A DNA stretch of 64,000 nucleotides from CAVUFH01 sp963740835 (GTDB lineage Bacteria > Actinomycetota > Acidimicrobiia > IMCC26256 > PALSA-610), in contig CAVUFH010000003.1 in NCBI GenBank assembly GCA_963740835.1, positions 682,001 through 746,000 of the forward strand. The letters are read 5' to 3'. This document shows positions 53,627 through 63,856 of this stretch, in pieces. The notes under the pieces are model-generated. The model was not told the DNA's origin. It worked only from the letters and a program-made list of their open reading frames with translations, and searched no databases. Numbering within the stretch: position 1 is the first letter of the stretch; the number at the start of each line of letters is the position of its first letter. Made by a program: the position numbers and the translations under genes.

Positions 53627-54295
53627 ATGACAGAACGTGACAGACAGTGGCATACTCGGCGGGTGGTGACCGGGGGGTCCTGCAGCCCGTTCGGGCTGCG
53701 CGAGCGCAAGAAGGCGTACACGCGCGAGTCGATCATCGACGCCGCCATCGACCTGTTCGAGCGCAACGGGTTCGACGCGACCACGGTCGAGGAGATCGCG
53801 GCCGCGGCCGACATCTCGCCCCGGACGTTCTTCCGCTACTTCGAGTCGAAGATCGACGTCGTCATGGCCGAGAAGGGCGAGGACCACCCCGACCTCGAGA
53901 CGCTGCTGATGGCCCGGCCCGCGACCGAGGGTCCGGTGGAGGCAATGCACCAGGTGGTCCGCACCGAGCTCGGTCAGTCGCTCGCGGACGCGTCCTCGTT
54001 GAGCGCGCGGCAGTACCGCGTCGTGATGACGACGCCGAGCCTGCGCGCGCTCGCGTTCGAGCACATCCACGCGCACCAGGACGCGATCGCGCAGGCGTTC
54101 GCGACGCGCCTGGGCGCCGATGCCGATTCCCTGAAGTTCCACGTCCTCGCGGCAACCGTCGCCTCGACGACGTGGACGGTGCTCGAGCGCTGGGTCGCCG
54201 ATGGCGCGGACCCGGGCCGGCTCGTACCGATGATCGACGAAGGCTTCGCGTGCATTGAGCCCGCCGAGCCGCCGGCGGCCGCGGGCCGGCGCTAG
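53627..54295 (+). CDS. TetR-family regulator of the MMPL pump
   Basis: 222 residues from ATG; GTG at 53663 is an alternative that would leave the repeat-rich DNA outside the coding part. The HTH is SIIDAAIDLFERNGFDATTV and EEIAAAADISPRTFFRYFES; the C-terminal ligand domain is ~75-215. Divergent from the exporter, so it most likely represses it until a substrate binds. Confidence 0.88.
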   Translation: MTERDRQWHTRRVVTGGSCSPFGLRERKKAYTRESIIDAAIDLFERNGFDATTVEEIAAAADISPRTFFRYFESKIDVVMAEKGEDHPDLETLLMARPATEGPVEAMHQVVRTELGQSLADASSLSARQYRVVMTTPSLRALAFEHIHAHQDAIAQAFATRLGADADSLKFHVLAATVASTTWTVLERWVADGADPGRLVPMIDEGFACIEPAEPPAAAGRR

Positions 54296-54310
54296 TCAGA
54301 TGCCCCGCTG

Positions 54311-56524
54311 TCAGATACCGATGTCGAACTGCGCGGTGACCGGCGCGGGTTGGCTGGGCTCGTTCTCGAGCGCTTCCCAGAGGATCTCGGCGATGTCCTG
54401 GACCTTGACTTCTTCGTCTTTGCCCTGGCCCTTCACGCCGTCGTCGAACATCACGTAGCAGAAGGGGCACGCGACCGCGATGCGGGAAGCGCCGGTGGCG
54501 ACGGCCTCCTGGCTGCGCTCGTCGTTGACCTTCTTGCCGATGTTCTCCTCCATCCACATGCGTGCGCCGCCTGCTCCGCAGCACATGCCCTTGGTGCCGT
54601 TGCGCGGCATCTCGACGAGATCGATGCCCGCGAGCGAGCCGACGACGCGGCGCGGCGCGAGGTACACGTCGTTGTGCCGGCCCAGGTAGCAGGAGTCGTG
54701 ATACGTCACGCGCTCCTCGAGCGACGCGCCCGCGAGCGAGAGCTGGCCGCTGGCGACGAGTTGGTCGAGGAGCTGGCTGTGGTGGATGACTTCGTAGTTG
54801 CCGCCCAGTTGCGGGTACTCGTTCTTCAAGACGTTGAAGCAGTGCGGGCACTGCGCCACGATCTTCTTCACTCCCATGCTCTCGAACGTCTCGATGTTCT
54901 GCATGGCGAGCATCTGGAAGATGTACTCGTTGCCGGAACGGCGGGCCTGGTCGCCGTTGCACATCTCGCTCGGGCCGAGGATCGCGAAGTCGAGACCGGC
55001 CCGTTGCATCAGCTTGGCGAGGGCGCGACTCGTCTTCTTGTTGCGGTCGTCGAAGCTGCCCGCGCACCCGACGAAATAGAGGTACTCGTGGTCGAGCGGG
55101 CTGCCGGGCTCGACGATCTCGACCCCTTCGAGCGACGCGGCCCAGTCGCCGCGCTCACCTTGGTTCAACCCGTACGCGTTGCCCGCGTTCTCCATCGAGC
55201 GGTAGGTGTTGCCGAGCTCGGCGGGGAAGTCGCTCTCCATCAGCGTGAGGTAGCGGCGCATATCGAGGATCTTGTCGAGGATCTCGATGTTGACCGGGCA
55301 GATCTCGTCGCACGCCTTGCAAGTGGTGCAGGCCCAGAGCTCCTCCGACGTGATGCGCTCGAAGATGCTGTCGGCGTCGATGGTGATCTCGGCGTCGACG
55401 CCCACGGGCGGGGACGTCCGAGGGGATCCGGTCGCGTTCATCACCTCGCCGACCTTCAACACGATCTCGCGCGGGTCGAGCGGCTTGCCCGTCGCGTGCG
55501 CCGGACACACGGACGTGCAGCGCCCGCAGATCGTGCAGGCGTCGGTGTCGAAGAGCTGCTTCCACGTGAAGTCCTCGACCACGGAAGCACCGAAGCTCTC
55601 GAGCTCGGTTTCCATCAGGTTCGGCATGGGCTTCATCGCGCCCTTGGGCCGGTCGTTCGCCTTCAAGTACATGTTCATCGGGGAGGTGATCATGTGCCGC
55701 AGTTTGGTGGTGGGCAGGATCACGAGGAACGCGACGAACGCGGCGACGTGCAGCACCCACATCCAGCGGTGCGCGTCGTGCAGCGTGTTGACCGACCACG
55801 AGTCGACGAGCGCGGAGAGCGGGTAGCCGACGAACGACCATTTCTCGTACGCGGGGCGGCCGAACAGCGCGATGCGCAACGCCTCGGCGAAGAAGCCGCT
55901 GAGCCCGATCACCGCGAACGTGGTGAGGATCGCGGCGTCCTCGGGCTTGGTCTTGATCCGGATCCGGTACGGGCGCTGCACGTAGCGGCGCACGATCGCC
56001 CAGCCGATGCCGACGAGGAAGATGACGCCCGCGAGGTCGGCGCCGAACGAGTACGCCTGATACGTGCGCCCGTGCAGGAACTTCAGCGACTCCGGCAGCT
56101 GATGGTCGATCTCGAGGATCACCGTGACGATGAAGAGGAAGAGGAAGCCGAAGTAGATGCAGGAGTGCATGATCCCGGCGGCCGGATCGCGCAGCAGGGT
56201 CTGCATCCACACGCCCTTGCGGAAGTCGCGGAGACGCTGCTCGAAGTTCTTCTTGGTCGTGCGCCGATCGTCGGGGGCGCCCCGTTCGTAGTTCCGGAAC
56301 CGCAGCGACACCAGATACGCGGTCATGAACAGCATGACCGGGACCGTGATGTAGAACGCCCAGTAGAGCGGGTCCGGGATGTTGACGAAGACCTCACGTG
56401 CGACGGTCGAGTCGTCGTGCCACTTGGTGAAGCGGGGAACGATGCCCGACGCCACCGCGCCGAGCGCGACGAGCACGCCGACGATCAGGACGAGGTTGTG
56501 AGGTTTGATCCGCAAGCGCCGCAT
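54311..56524 (-). CDS. Membrane-bound (Fe-S)/CCG-domain oxidoreductase, HdrDE-like fusion
   Basis: 737 residues from ATG. About six helices (~8-290) resemble a NarI/HdrE cytochrome b-type membrane part. Two 4Fe-4S binding motifs follow, CTICGRCTSVCPAHATGKP near 395 and CTTCKACDEICPVNIEIL near 465, then two CCG (cysteine-rich) domains: YFVGCAGSFDD...CPHCFN and YHDSCYLGRHN...CCGAGG...CPFCYV. It would pass electrons between a quinone and a soluble partner (disulfide, flavoprotein or ETF-like). The partner is unknown. Confidence 0.88.
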   Translation of the reverse strand: MRRLRIKPHNLVLIVGVLVALGAVASGIVPRFTKWHDDSTVAREVFVNIPDPLYWAFYITVPVMLFMTAYLVSLRFRNYERGAPDDRRTTKKNFEQRLRDFRKGVWMQTLLRDPAAGIMHSCIYFGFLFLFIVTVILEIDHQLPESLKFLHGRTYQAYSFGADLAGVIFLVGIGWAIVRRYVQRPYRIRIKTKPEDAAILTTFAVIGLSGFFAEALRIALFGRPAYEKWSFVGYPLSALVDSWSVNTLHDAHRWMWVLHVAAFVAFLVILPTTKLRHMITSPMNMYLKANDRPKGAMKPMPNLMETELESFGASVVEDFTWKQLFDTDACTICGRCTSVCPAHATGKPLDPREIVLKVGEVMNATGSPRTSPPVGVDAEITIDADSIFERITSEELWACTTCKACDEICPVNIEILDKILDMRRYLTLMESDFPAELGNTYRSMENAGNAYGLNQGERGDWAASLEGVEIVEPGSPLDHEYLYFVGCAGSFDDRNKKTSRALAKLMQRAGLDFAILGPSEMCNGDQARRSGNEYIFQMLAMQNIETFESMGVKKIVAQCPHCFNVLKNEYPQLGGNYEVIHHSQLLDQLVASGQLSLAGASLEERVTYHDSCYLGRHNDVYLAPRRVVGSLAGIDLVEMPRNGTKGMCCGAGGARMWMEENIGKKVNDERSQEAVATGASRIAVACPFCYVMFDDGVKGQGKDEEVKVQDIAEILWEALENEPSQPAPVTAQFDIGI

Positions 56525-56547
56525 AACGCGCCGGAATCTACCTGCCG

Positions 56548-56973
56548 CTACTGCACCGTTTTGGAGTCGGACTCGCGGAGGCGCTTGGCCATGCCGGCGA
56601 GCAGCTTGCGCGAGAAGCCGGGGACCTCGTCGATGATCCCGGCGAACTCCCGCTGCCCGAGCACGACGAGCTCGATGTCGCTCTCGGCGACGACGGTCGC
56701 GTTGCGGGGCGCCTTGTCGAGGAGCGCCAGCTCCCCGAACGCCTGCCCGGGGCCGAGCGTCGCGATGCGGCGGCCCTGCCTGGTGACCTTGGCCGTGCCG
56801 TCCAGGATCACGAAGAACTCGTGCCCGGTCTCGCCTTCGGTGACGAGCACCTTGCCCGCCGGGACCCGCACGTCCTCGGCCCGCCGGGCGACCAGCTGCA
56901 GGTCCTTGCGGGAGCACGCGCTGAAGAGGGACACCTCTTGGAGGTGGTCGAGGAAGGTGTCGCGACGAGCCAT
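56548..56973 (-). CDS. Cyclic-nucleotide-binding domain protein
   Basis: 141 residues. A single Crp-type beta-roll with GHEFFVILDGTAKVTRQG and the phosphate-binding cassette FGELALLDKAPRNATVVA, but no DNA-binding domain. It lies 23 bp upstream of the Fe-S oxidoreductase on the same strand, so it may tune that complex in response to cAMP or cGMP. ATG start. Confidence 0.87.
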   Translation of the reverse strand: MARRDTFLDHLQEVSLFSACSRKDLQLVARRAEDVRVPAGKVLVTEGETGHEFFVILDGTAKVTRQGRRIATLGPGQAFGELALLDKAPRNATVVAESDIELVVLGQREFAGIIDEVPGFSRKLLAGMAKRLRESDSKTVQ

Positions 56974-57072
56974 AGGCCGCGGAAATTAACCGCCGCCCGG
57001 CGATTGTGCACACCTGCGTCCGAGCCGCGCCCGCCGCGGAGACATCGCCCGGTTTCTGGGCCCCCCGGGGAA

Positions 57073-57093
57073 TGTGAGCGGGGTCGACTCAAG
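57073..57093 (+). promoter_or_regulatory. HAIR-type HspR operator
   Basis: TGTGAGC-N7-ACTCAAG upstream of dnaK. The right half is the consensus ACTCAAG; the left half matches the expected CTTGAGT at four of seven bases. The HspR gene is in the operon, so autorepression is expected. Confidence 0.65.
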
Positions 57094-57181
57094 TTAGACT
57101 CGGTGTGCCCGCTCAGGTTTCTGGGCTCGTTTCGCGTACCCGTTCCTTACCCCAGTTCAACGTTTCCTTCGGAGGCAACAC

Positions 57182-59035
57182 ATGTCCAAGGCCGTCGGTA
57201 TCGACCTCGGCACCACCAACTCGGTCGTCGCCGTGCTCGAGGCGGGCGAACCCGCCGTCATCCCCAACGCCGAAGGCGCCCGCACGACCCCGTCGGTCGT
57301 GGCGTTCTCGAAGACCGGCGAAGTGCTCGTCGGCGAGGTCGCCAAGCGCCAGGCGATCACCAACCCCGACCGCACGATCCGATCGGTCAAGCGCCACATG
57401 GGCACCAACTGGTCGGTCGACATCGACGGCAAGGCCTACAAGGCCCAGGAGATCTCCGCGCGCACGCTGCAGAAGCTGAAGCGCGACGCCGAGCAGTACC
57501 TCGGCGAGGCGGTGAACCAGGCCGTCATCACCGTGCCCGCGTACTTCGACGACGCGCAGCGCCAGGCCACCAAGGAGGCCGGCGAGATCGCGGGCCTCGA
57601 AGTGCTGCGCATCATCAACGAGCCCACCGCGGCCGCACTCGCCTACGGCCTCGACAAGGAAGGCTCGGACCAGACGATCCTCGTCTTCGACCTCGGCGGC
57701 GGCACGTTCGACGTGTCCGTGCTCGAGATCGGCGACGGCGTGTTCGAGGTCAAGTCGACCGCCGGCAACACCCACCTCGGCGGCGACGACTGGGACCAGC
57801 GCGTCATCGACTGGATGGTGAGCGAGTTCAAGAACGCGCACGGCGTCGACCTCGCCAACGACAAGATGGCGTTGCAGCGGCTGAAGGAAGCCGGTGAGAA
57901 GGCGAAGATCGAGCTCTCGAACTTGCAGGAGACCTCGATCAACCTGCCGTTCATCACCGCGACGAGCGACGGGCCGCTCCACCTGGAGCTCACGCTCACC
58001 CGGTCGAAGTTCCAGGAGATGACCGCGGATCTGCTGCAGGCCTGCAAGGGCCCGTTCGAGCAGGCCATCCGCGATGCCGGTCTCGACAAGAGCAAGATCG
58101 ACCACGTCATCCTCGTCGGTGGCTCCACCCGCATGCCCGCGGTGAGCGAGCTCGTCCGCGAGATGACCGGTCAGGACGCGCACAAGGGCGTCAACCCGGA
58201 CGAGGCCGTCGCGCTCGGCGCGTCGATCCAGGCCGGTGTGCTGAAGGGCGAGGTCAAGGACATCTTGCTCCTCGACGTCACGCCGCTGTCGCTTGGCATC
58301 GAGACCAAGGGCCAGATCATGACGAAGCTCATCGAGCGCAACACCACGATCCCGACGAAGAAGTCGGAGACGTTCACGACGGCGGACGACAACCAGCCGA
58401 GCGTGGAGATCAAGGTGCTGCAGGGTGAGTCCGACATGGCCTACCGGAACAAGCCACTCGGCACGTTCACGCTCACCGGCCTCCCGCCGGCACCGCGTGG
58501 CATCCCGCAGATCGAGGTCACGTTCGACATCGACGCCAACGGCATCGTGCACGTGTTCGCCAAGGACCTGGGCACGGGCAAGGAGCAGTCGATGACGATC
58601 ACCGGCGGCACCGCGCTCGGCAAGGACGACATCGCGCAGATGGTGAAGGACGCCGAAGCGCACGCCGAAGAGGACAAGCGCAAGCGGGAAGAGGCGGAGA
58701 TCCGCAACGACGGTGACTCGCTCGTCTACCGCACCGAGCAACTGCTGAAGGAGCACGCCGACAAGGTCTCGACCGAGGACCGGGAGAAGATCGAAGCGGC
58801 GTTGAAGCGGCTGAAGGACTCGCTCGCGGGCACCGACATCGACCAGGTGCGGAGCGCGCACGAGAACCTGCTCACCGAGTTCCAGCAGTTCTCGTCACGG
58901 ATGTACGAGAACGCCTCGGCGCAGAACCAGCAGGCGGCCGGCGGTGCCGGGAACGCCGGTGGCTCCGCGGACGCACCCTCGGATGACGAGGTCGCGGACG
59001 CCGAGATCATCGACGACGACCAACAGAGCGCCTAA
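57182..59035 (+). CDS. dnaK: Chaperone DnaK (Hsp70)
   Basis: 617 residues. ATPase signatures: GIDLGTTNSVVAVLEAGEP, IFDLGGGTFDVSVLE-type segment near 175, and VILVGGSTRMPAVSELV near 310; substrate domain from ~365; an alpha lid and a flexible acidic C-terminus. Folds and holds client proteins with DnaJ and GrpE. First gene of the heat-shock operon after the HspR-type operator; ribosome site GGAGGCAACAC. Confidence 0.98.
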   Translation: MSKAVGIDLGTTNSVVAVLEAGEPAVIPNAEGARTTPSVVAFSKTGEVLVGEVAKRQAITNPDRTIRSVKRHMGTNWSVDIDGKAYKAQEISARTLQKLKRDAEQYLGEAVNQAVITVPAYFDDAQRQATKEAGEIAGLEVLRIINEPTAAALAYGLDKEGSDQTILVFDLGGGTFDVSVLEIGDGVFEVKSTAGNTHLGGDDWDQRVIDWMVSEFKNAHGVDLANDKMALQRLKEAGEKAKIELSNLQETSINLPFITATSDGPLHLELTLTRSKFQEMTADLLQACKGPFEQAIRDAGLDKSKIDHVILVGGSTRMPAVSELVREMTGQDAHKGVNPDEAVALGASIQAGVLKGEVKDILLLDVTPLSLGIETKGQIMTKLIERNTTIPTKKSETFTTADDNQPSVEIKVLQGESDMAYRNKPLGTFTLTGLPPAPRGIPQIEVTFDIDANGIVHVFAKDLGTGKEQSMTITGGTALGKDDIAQMVKDAEAHAEEDKRKREEAEIRNDGDSLVYRTEQLLKEHADKVSTEDREKIEAALKRLKDSLAGTDIDQVRSAHENLLTEFQQFSSRMYENASAQNQQAAGGAGNAGGSADAPSDDEVADAEIIDDDQQSA

Positions 59036-59041
59036 CCCGCC

Positions 59042-59605
59042 ATGCCCGGATACGACGAAGCGGTTCCGGACCCGGATGCGCAGCACGCGCCGGGTCCGGA
59101 CGCCGCGGATTTCGACGAAGAAAATGGTGACGACGTGATCGCGTCCGAAGAGATCCGACAATTCGAGGCCGACCTCTCCTCGCTGCAACGCGAGCGGGAC
59201 GAGTGGCTGGACACGACGCGTCGTTTGCAGGCCGATTTCGAGAACTACCGCAAGCGCGTCGTGCGGGAGCAGACCGGGCTCGTCGAGCGCGCATCGGAGG
59301 GTCTCATCGAGCAAATGCTGCCTGTGCTCGACAACTTCGAGCTCGCGCTGCGCAGCGTCACGGCCGAGCACGAGCAGGTCCGCAAGGGCGTCGAGCTCGT
59401 GTACGCCGAGTTGCTGTCGGTGTTGGAGCGCAACGGTCTCGAGCGCATCGACGCGCTGGGGACGCCGTTCGATCCGAACGAGCACGAAGCGGTGATGCAG
59501 GACGACGGCGACGGCGAGCCGGTTGTCGGTGACGTGTTGCGCACCGGTTGGAAGGTGAAGGGTCGCGTGTTGCGACCGTCGATGGTGAAGGTCACGAGGA
59601 ACTAG
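59042..59605 (+). CDS. grpE: Nucleotide exchange factor GrpE
   Basis: 187 residues, 6 bp after dnaK. An acidic N-terminus is followed by a long coiled coil (RLQADFENYRKRVVREQTG) and the beta-wing domain (DPNEHEAVMQDDGDGEPVVG). Releases ADP from DnaK. Confidence 0.96.
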   Translation: MPGYDEAVPDPDAQHAPGPDAADFDEENGDDVIASEEIRQFEADLSSLQRERDEWLDTTRRLQADFENYRKRVVREQTGLVERASEGLIEQMLPVLDNFELALRSVTAEHEQVRKGVELVYAELLSVLERNGLERIDALGTPFDPNEHEAVMQDDGDGEPVVGDVLRTGWKVKGRVLRPSMVKVTRN

Positions 59606-59622
59606 GGAGCACACGACTCCAC

Positions 59623-60840
59623 ATGGCCGCACAGCGAGAGTGGTTCGAGAAGGACTACTACGAGGTCCTCGGCGTGCCCGAGGGCTCGACCGACAAGGAG
59701 CTCGCGCGCGCCTACAAGAAGCTGGCGAAGCAGTACCACCCCGACGCGAACCAGGGGAACAAGGACGCGGAGGAGCGCTTCAAGGAGATCTCGGCCGCGT
59801 ACGACGTGCTGGGCGACAGCGCCAAGCGCAAGGAGTACGACGAGGTTCGGCGCATGGTCGCGTCGGGCGCGGGACCGGGCGGTGGTGGTTTCGGACCCGG
59901 CGGATTCGGCGGGGCCAACTTCGACGGTGGGGGCGGCCAGACGTTCCGGTTCGAGACCGACGGCGACAACGGCTTCTTCTCGGATCTGCTCGGCGGCATG
60001 TTCGGCGGCGCGAGCGGCGGCGGGCGTCGGTCTCGGCGCGGCGGTGGTGCCGGCGCGACCGGACCGCAGCGGGGCCAGGACCTCGAGACCGAGCTCTACC
60101 TCTCGTTCGACGACGCGGTGAAGGGCGTCACCAGCACGGTGCGGTTCCGCTCCGACGCGGTGTGTTCGACCTGTCACGGCAACGGTGCCGCGCCCGGTAC
60201 GTCACCGGAGACGTGTCCGCAGTGCCACGGTGTCGGCACAATCGCCGTCGACCAAGGGCCGTTCTCGTTCTCGCAGGTGTGCCCGACGTGTGGTGGGCGC
60301 GGCCAAGTCATCCCTACCCCGTGCCCGACGTGCCGCGGCCGTGGCGTGGAGGTGCGCGACCGCGAGGTCAAGGTGCGCATCCCCGCCGGCGTCGCCGACG
60401 GGCAGCGCATCCGCGTCAAGGCGCGCGGCGGCGCGGGCAACAACGGTGGGCCGGCCGGCGACCTCTACGTGATCGTGCACGTCGGCACGCACGCGATCTT
60501 CGGCCGCAATGGCAGCGATCTCACGTTGCACGTACCGGTGACGTTCGCGGAGGCCACGCTCGGTGCGAACGTGAAGGTCCCCACGCTCGACGGGCAGGTG
60601 ACGGTGCGCGTGCCGTCCGGCACCCCGAGCGGGAAGGTCATGCGCGTGCGCGGCAAGGGCATCCCGAGCGGCAACGGCAAGGGCACCGGCGACCTGCTGG
60701 TCACCGTCGACGTGCAAGTGCCGACCGAGCTCAGCGACGAGCAGCGTGAGGCGATCGAGAGCCTCACCCAGGTCCTCGACGATTATCCGCGCGCGGCGTT
60801 GTTCGCGCACTCGGAGCAGGGGGAGTCCGATGGACGCTGA
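59623..60840 (+). CDS. dnaJ: Co-chaperone DnaJ
   Basis: 405 residues from ATG. J domain with KDYYEVLGVPEGSTDKEL and the HPD motif in YHPDANQGN, a Gly/Phe-rich linker, then four CxxCxGxG zinc repeats (CSTCHGNG, CPQCHGVG, CPTCGGRG, CPTCRGRG) near 182-248 and the C-terminal substrate domain. Stimulates DnaK ATPase and delivers clients. Its stop overlaps hspR by 11 bp. Confidence 0.97.
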   Translation: MAAQREWFEKDYYEVLGVPEGSTDKELARAYKKLAKQYHPDANQGNKDAEERFKEISAAYDVLGDSAKRKEYDEVRRMVASGAGPGGGGFGPGGFGGANFDGGGGQTFRFETDGDNGFFSDLLGGMFGGASGGGRRSRRGGGAGATGPQRGQDLETELYLSFDDAVKGVTSTVRFRSDAVCSTCHGNGAAPGTSPETCPQCHGVGTIAVDQGPFSFSQVCPTCGGRGQVIPTPCPTCRGRGVEVRDREVKVRIPAGVADGQRIRVKARGGAGNNGGPAGDLYVIVHVGTHAIFGRNGSDLTLHVPVTFAEATLGANVKVPTLDGQVTVRVPSGTPSGKVMRVRGKGIPSGNGKGTGDLLVTVDVQVPTELSDEQREAIESLTQVLDDYPRAALFAHSEQGESDGR

Positions 60841-61231
60841 CGGCCGGGCGCTCTATGTGATCTCGGTCGCAGCCGAGCTCGCGGGGATGCACCCGCAGAC
60901 GCTGCGGATCTACGAGCGCAAGGGCTTGATCGAGCCCGCGCGCACGAGCGGTCGCAGCCGGCGGTACTCCGAGCGCGACATCGAGCTGCTGCGCCGCATC
61001 CAGGAGCTGAGCGGTGAAGGCGTGAGCCTGGCCGGAGTGCAGCGCATCCTCGGCCTCGAAGAAGAGCTCGCCGGCGCGCGCCGCCGCATCGCAGAGTTGG
61101 AAGCGCGGGTCGACGTGCTGCGCGAGGAAGTGGAACGGCGGGTCGAGAGCGTTCGCAAGGAGTACCGCCGCGACCTCGTGCCGCTCCGTTCCGGCTCCGT
61201 CGTTCGTTTCGAAGCCAGCCGTCGCCGATAG
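60830..61231 (+). CDS. hspR: Heat-shock repressor HspR
   Basis: 133 residues from ATG inside the end of dnaJ. MerR-type HTH with YVISVAAELAGMHPQTLRIY and the arginine-rich RTSGRSRRYSERDIELLRRI, followed by a coiled coil. It binds HAIR sites with DnaK as co-repressor and shuts the operon off when chaperone is plentiful. Confidence 0.95.
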   Translation: MDADGRALYVISVAAELAGMHPQTLRIYERKGLIEPARTSGRSRRYSERDIELLRRIQELSGEGVSLAGVQRILGLEEELAGARRRIAELEARVDVLREEVERRVESVRKEYRRDLVPLRSGSVVRFEASRRR

Positions 61232-61263
61232 CCCCGCCGTCATGGCGAGAAAGTGACCTGAAG

Positions 61264-63848
61264 ATGGCCCTCGACCCAAACCGATTCACGCGGAAGACCC
61301 AAGAGGCGCTCGGCGCGGCGCAGGCGCGTGCGCGCGACACCGGGAACACCGAAGTGTCCTCGCTGCACCTCCTGCGCGCGCTCCTCGATCAGCCCGAAGG
61401 TGTCGTCACCGGGGTGATCGAACGGATCGGTGTCGACCTCAACGCGCTCCGGCGGCAAGGCGACGCCGAGCTCGAGCGGCAGCCGCGCGTGAGTGGCGCC
61501 ACCGTGCGCGACGCGCAGCTCGCCTCCGAGGCGTTCCGCCTGCTCGAGGACGCCGACAACGAGCGGGCGCAGCTCGACGACGAGTACCTCTCGACCGAGC
61601 ACGTGCTGCTCGCGATGACGAGCGTGCCCGGAGGTGTCGGCGACCTGCTGCGCGGCATGGGAGTCACTCACGACGCGGTGCTCGAAGCGCTGAAGCAGGT
61701 GCGCGGATCGCACCGTGTCACGAGCGACAACCCGGAAGAGCAGTACCAGGCGCTGGAGAAGTACGGGCGCGACCTCACCGAGGCCGCGCGCGCGGGCAAG
61801 ATCGACCCCGTCATCGGGCGGGACGAAGAGATCCGGCGCATCATCCAGGTGCTCTCGCGGCGGACGAAGAACAACCCGGTGCTCATCGGCGAGCCCGGCG
61901 TCGGCAAGACCGCGATCGTCGAAGGGCTCGCGCGCCGCATCGTCGAGGGCGACGTGCCCGAGGGCTTGCGCAACAAGCGCGTGATCGCGCTCGACATCGG
62001 CTCGATGGTCGCCGGCGCGAAGTACCGCGGCGAGTTCGAAGAGCGGTTCAAGGCCGTGCTCAAGGAGATCGCCGACTCCGAAGGCGAGATCATCACGTTC
62101 ATCGACGAGATCCACACGCTCGTCGGCGCGGGCGGTGCCGAAGGTGCGGTCGACGCAGGCAACATGATCAAGCCGATGCTGGCGCGTGGCGAGCTGCGGC
62201 TCGTCGGCGCGACGACGCTCGACGAGTACCGCAAGTACATCGAGAAGGACGCCGCGCTCGAGCGCCGCTTCCAGCAGGTGTACGTCGGGGAGCCGTCGGT
62301 CGAGGACACGATCGCGATCCTGCGCGGGTTGAAGGAGCGCTACGAGGTCCACCACGGTGTCCGCATCCAGGACGCCGCCCTCGTCGCGGCCGCAGTGCTC
62401 TCGGACCGCTACATCACCGCGCGGCAACTGCCCGACAAGGCCATCGACCTGATCGACGAAGCCGCGTCCGCGGCTCCGCATCGAGATCGACTCGATGCCG
62501 TTCGAGATCGACGTGGTCGAGCGCCGGATCCGGCAGCTCGAGATCGAGCGGGCCGCGCTGCAGAAGGAGACCGACGACGTCTCGAAGCAGCGGCTCGAGA
62601 CGCTCGAGGCCGAGCTCCAATCGCTGCAGGAGGAGCGCGACGGGATGGTCGCGGACTGGCAGACCGAGAAGGACGCGATCAGCTCGATCCAAGAGGGCAA
62701 GGAGCGGCTGGAGTTCGCCAAGCTCGAAGCCGAGCGGGCCGAGCGCGACGGCGATCTCGAGCGTGCCGCGGAGCTTCGCTACGGCCACATCCCCGTGCTC
62801 GAACGCGAGGTCACCGAGCTGAGCACACGGCTCAACGACCTGCAGCACGACGGTGCGATGTTGAAGGAAGAGGTCGACGAGGAAGACGTTGCCGACATCG
62901 TGGCCAAGTGGACGGGCATCCCGGTGTCGCGCCTCATGGAAGGTGAGGTATCGAAGCTGGTGCGGCTCGAGGAGCACTTGCACGAGCGCGTCATCGGCCA
63001 GGACGAGCCGGTGCGCGCGAGTCGCGAACGCGATCCGTCGTTCGCGCGCCGGGCTCTCCGACCCGCATCGCCCGATCGGTTCGTTCCTGTTCCTCGGGCC
63101 CACGGGTGTCGGCAAGACCGAGCTGGCTCGCGCGCTCGCCGAGTTCATGTTCGACGACGAGCGGGCGATGGTGCGCATCGACATGTCCGAGTACATGGAG
63201 AAGCACTCGGTGTCGAGGCTCGTCGGCGCGCCTCCGGGCTACGTCGGCTACGAGGAAGGCGGCCAGCTCACCGAAGCGGTGCGGCGGCGTCCGTACGCGG
63301 TGATCCTGCTCGACGAGATCGAGAAGGCGCACACGGACGTGTTCAACGTGCTGCTGCAGCTGATGGACGACGGCCGGCTCACCGACGGCCAGGGCCGCAC
63401 GGTCGACTTCACCAACACCGTCGTGATCATGACGTCGAACCTGGGTGCCGGGGGCACCGAGGAGCAGGTGATGGCGGCGGTGCGCGCACACTTCAAGCCC
63501 GAGTTCCTCAACCGGATCGACGAGATCGTGGTGTTCCACCGCTTGTCGCAGGAGGACATCGCGCGGATCGTCGACATCCAGGTGGAGCAGCTCGCGGCGC
63601 GACTCGCCGACCGAAACCTGCACCTCGAGCTGACACCGGCCGCGCGCGATCACGTGGCGACGGTCGGCTACGACCCCGACTTCGGTGCCCGCCCGCTCAA
63701 GCGCGTGTTGCAGCGCGAAGTCGCGGACCCGATCGCGCTCGAGGTGCTGAAGGGTGCCTACGTCGACGGCGACACGATCGTCGTCGACGCGGCCGCCGAC
63801 GGCCACCTCGTGTTCGAGTCGGCCGCCACCCCCGACTTCGTCGCGTAA
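61264..63848 (+). CDS. clpB: ClpB disaggregase (two frame breaks)
   Basis: About 861 residues when read across two frame breaks, each needing one surplus base skipped: near 62472 (GCGTCCGCGGCTC) and near 63018 (GCGCGCGAGTCGCG). Part one (61264 onward) holds the N domain and the first AAA+ module with GEPGVGKTAIVEGLARR; part two (frame of 62495) the middle coiled coil and TGIPVSRLMEGE; part three (frame of 62889) the second AAA+ module with FLFLGPTGVGKTELARALAE and LLDEIEKAHTDVFNVLLQ. With breaks corrected every family block is present in order. ClpB rescues aggregated protein with DnaK. Sequencing error is more likely than loss. Confidence 0.85.
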
Positions 63849-63856
63849 CCGCGGGT

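Noticed and set aside
54350..56989. 879-residue open frame on the plus strand
   Set aside because: Antisense to the Fe-S oxidoreductase, whose cysteine motifs are unambiguous.
57113..58861. 582-residue open frame on the minus strand
   Set aside because: Antisense to dnaK, a known source of spurious open frames.
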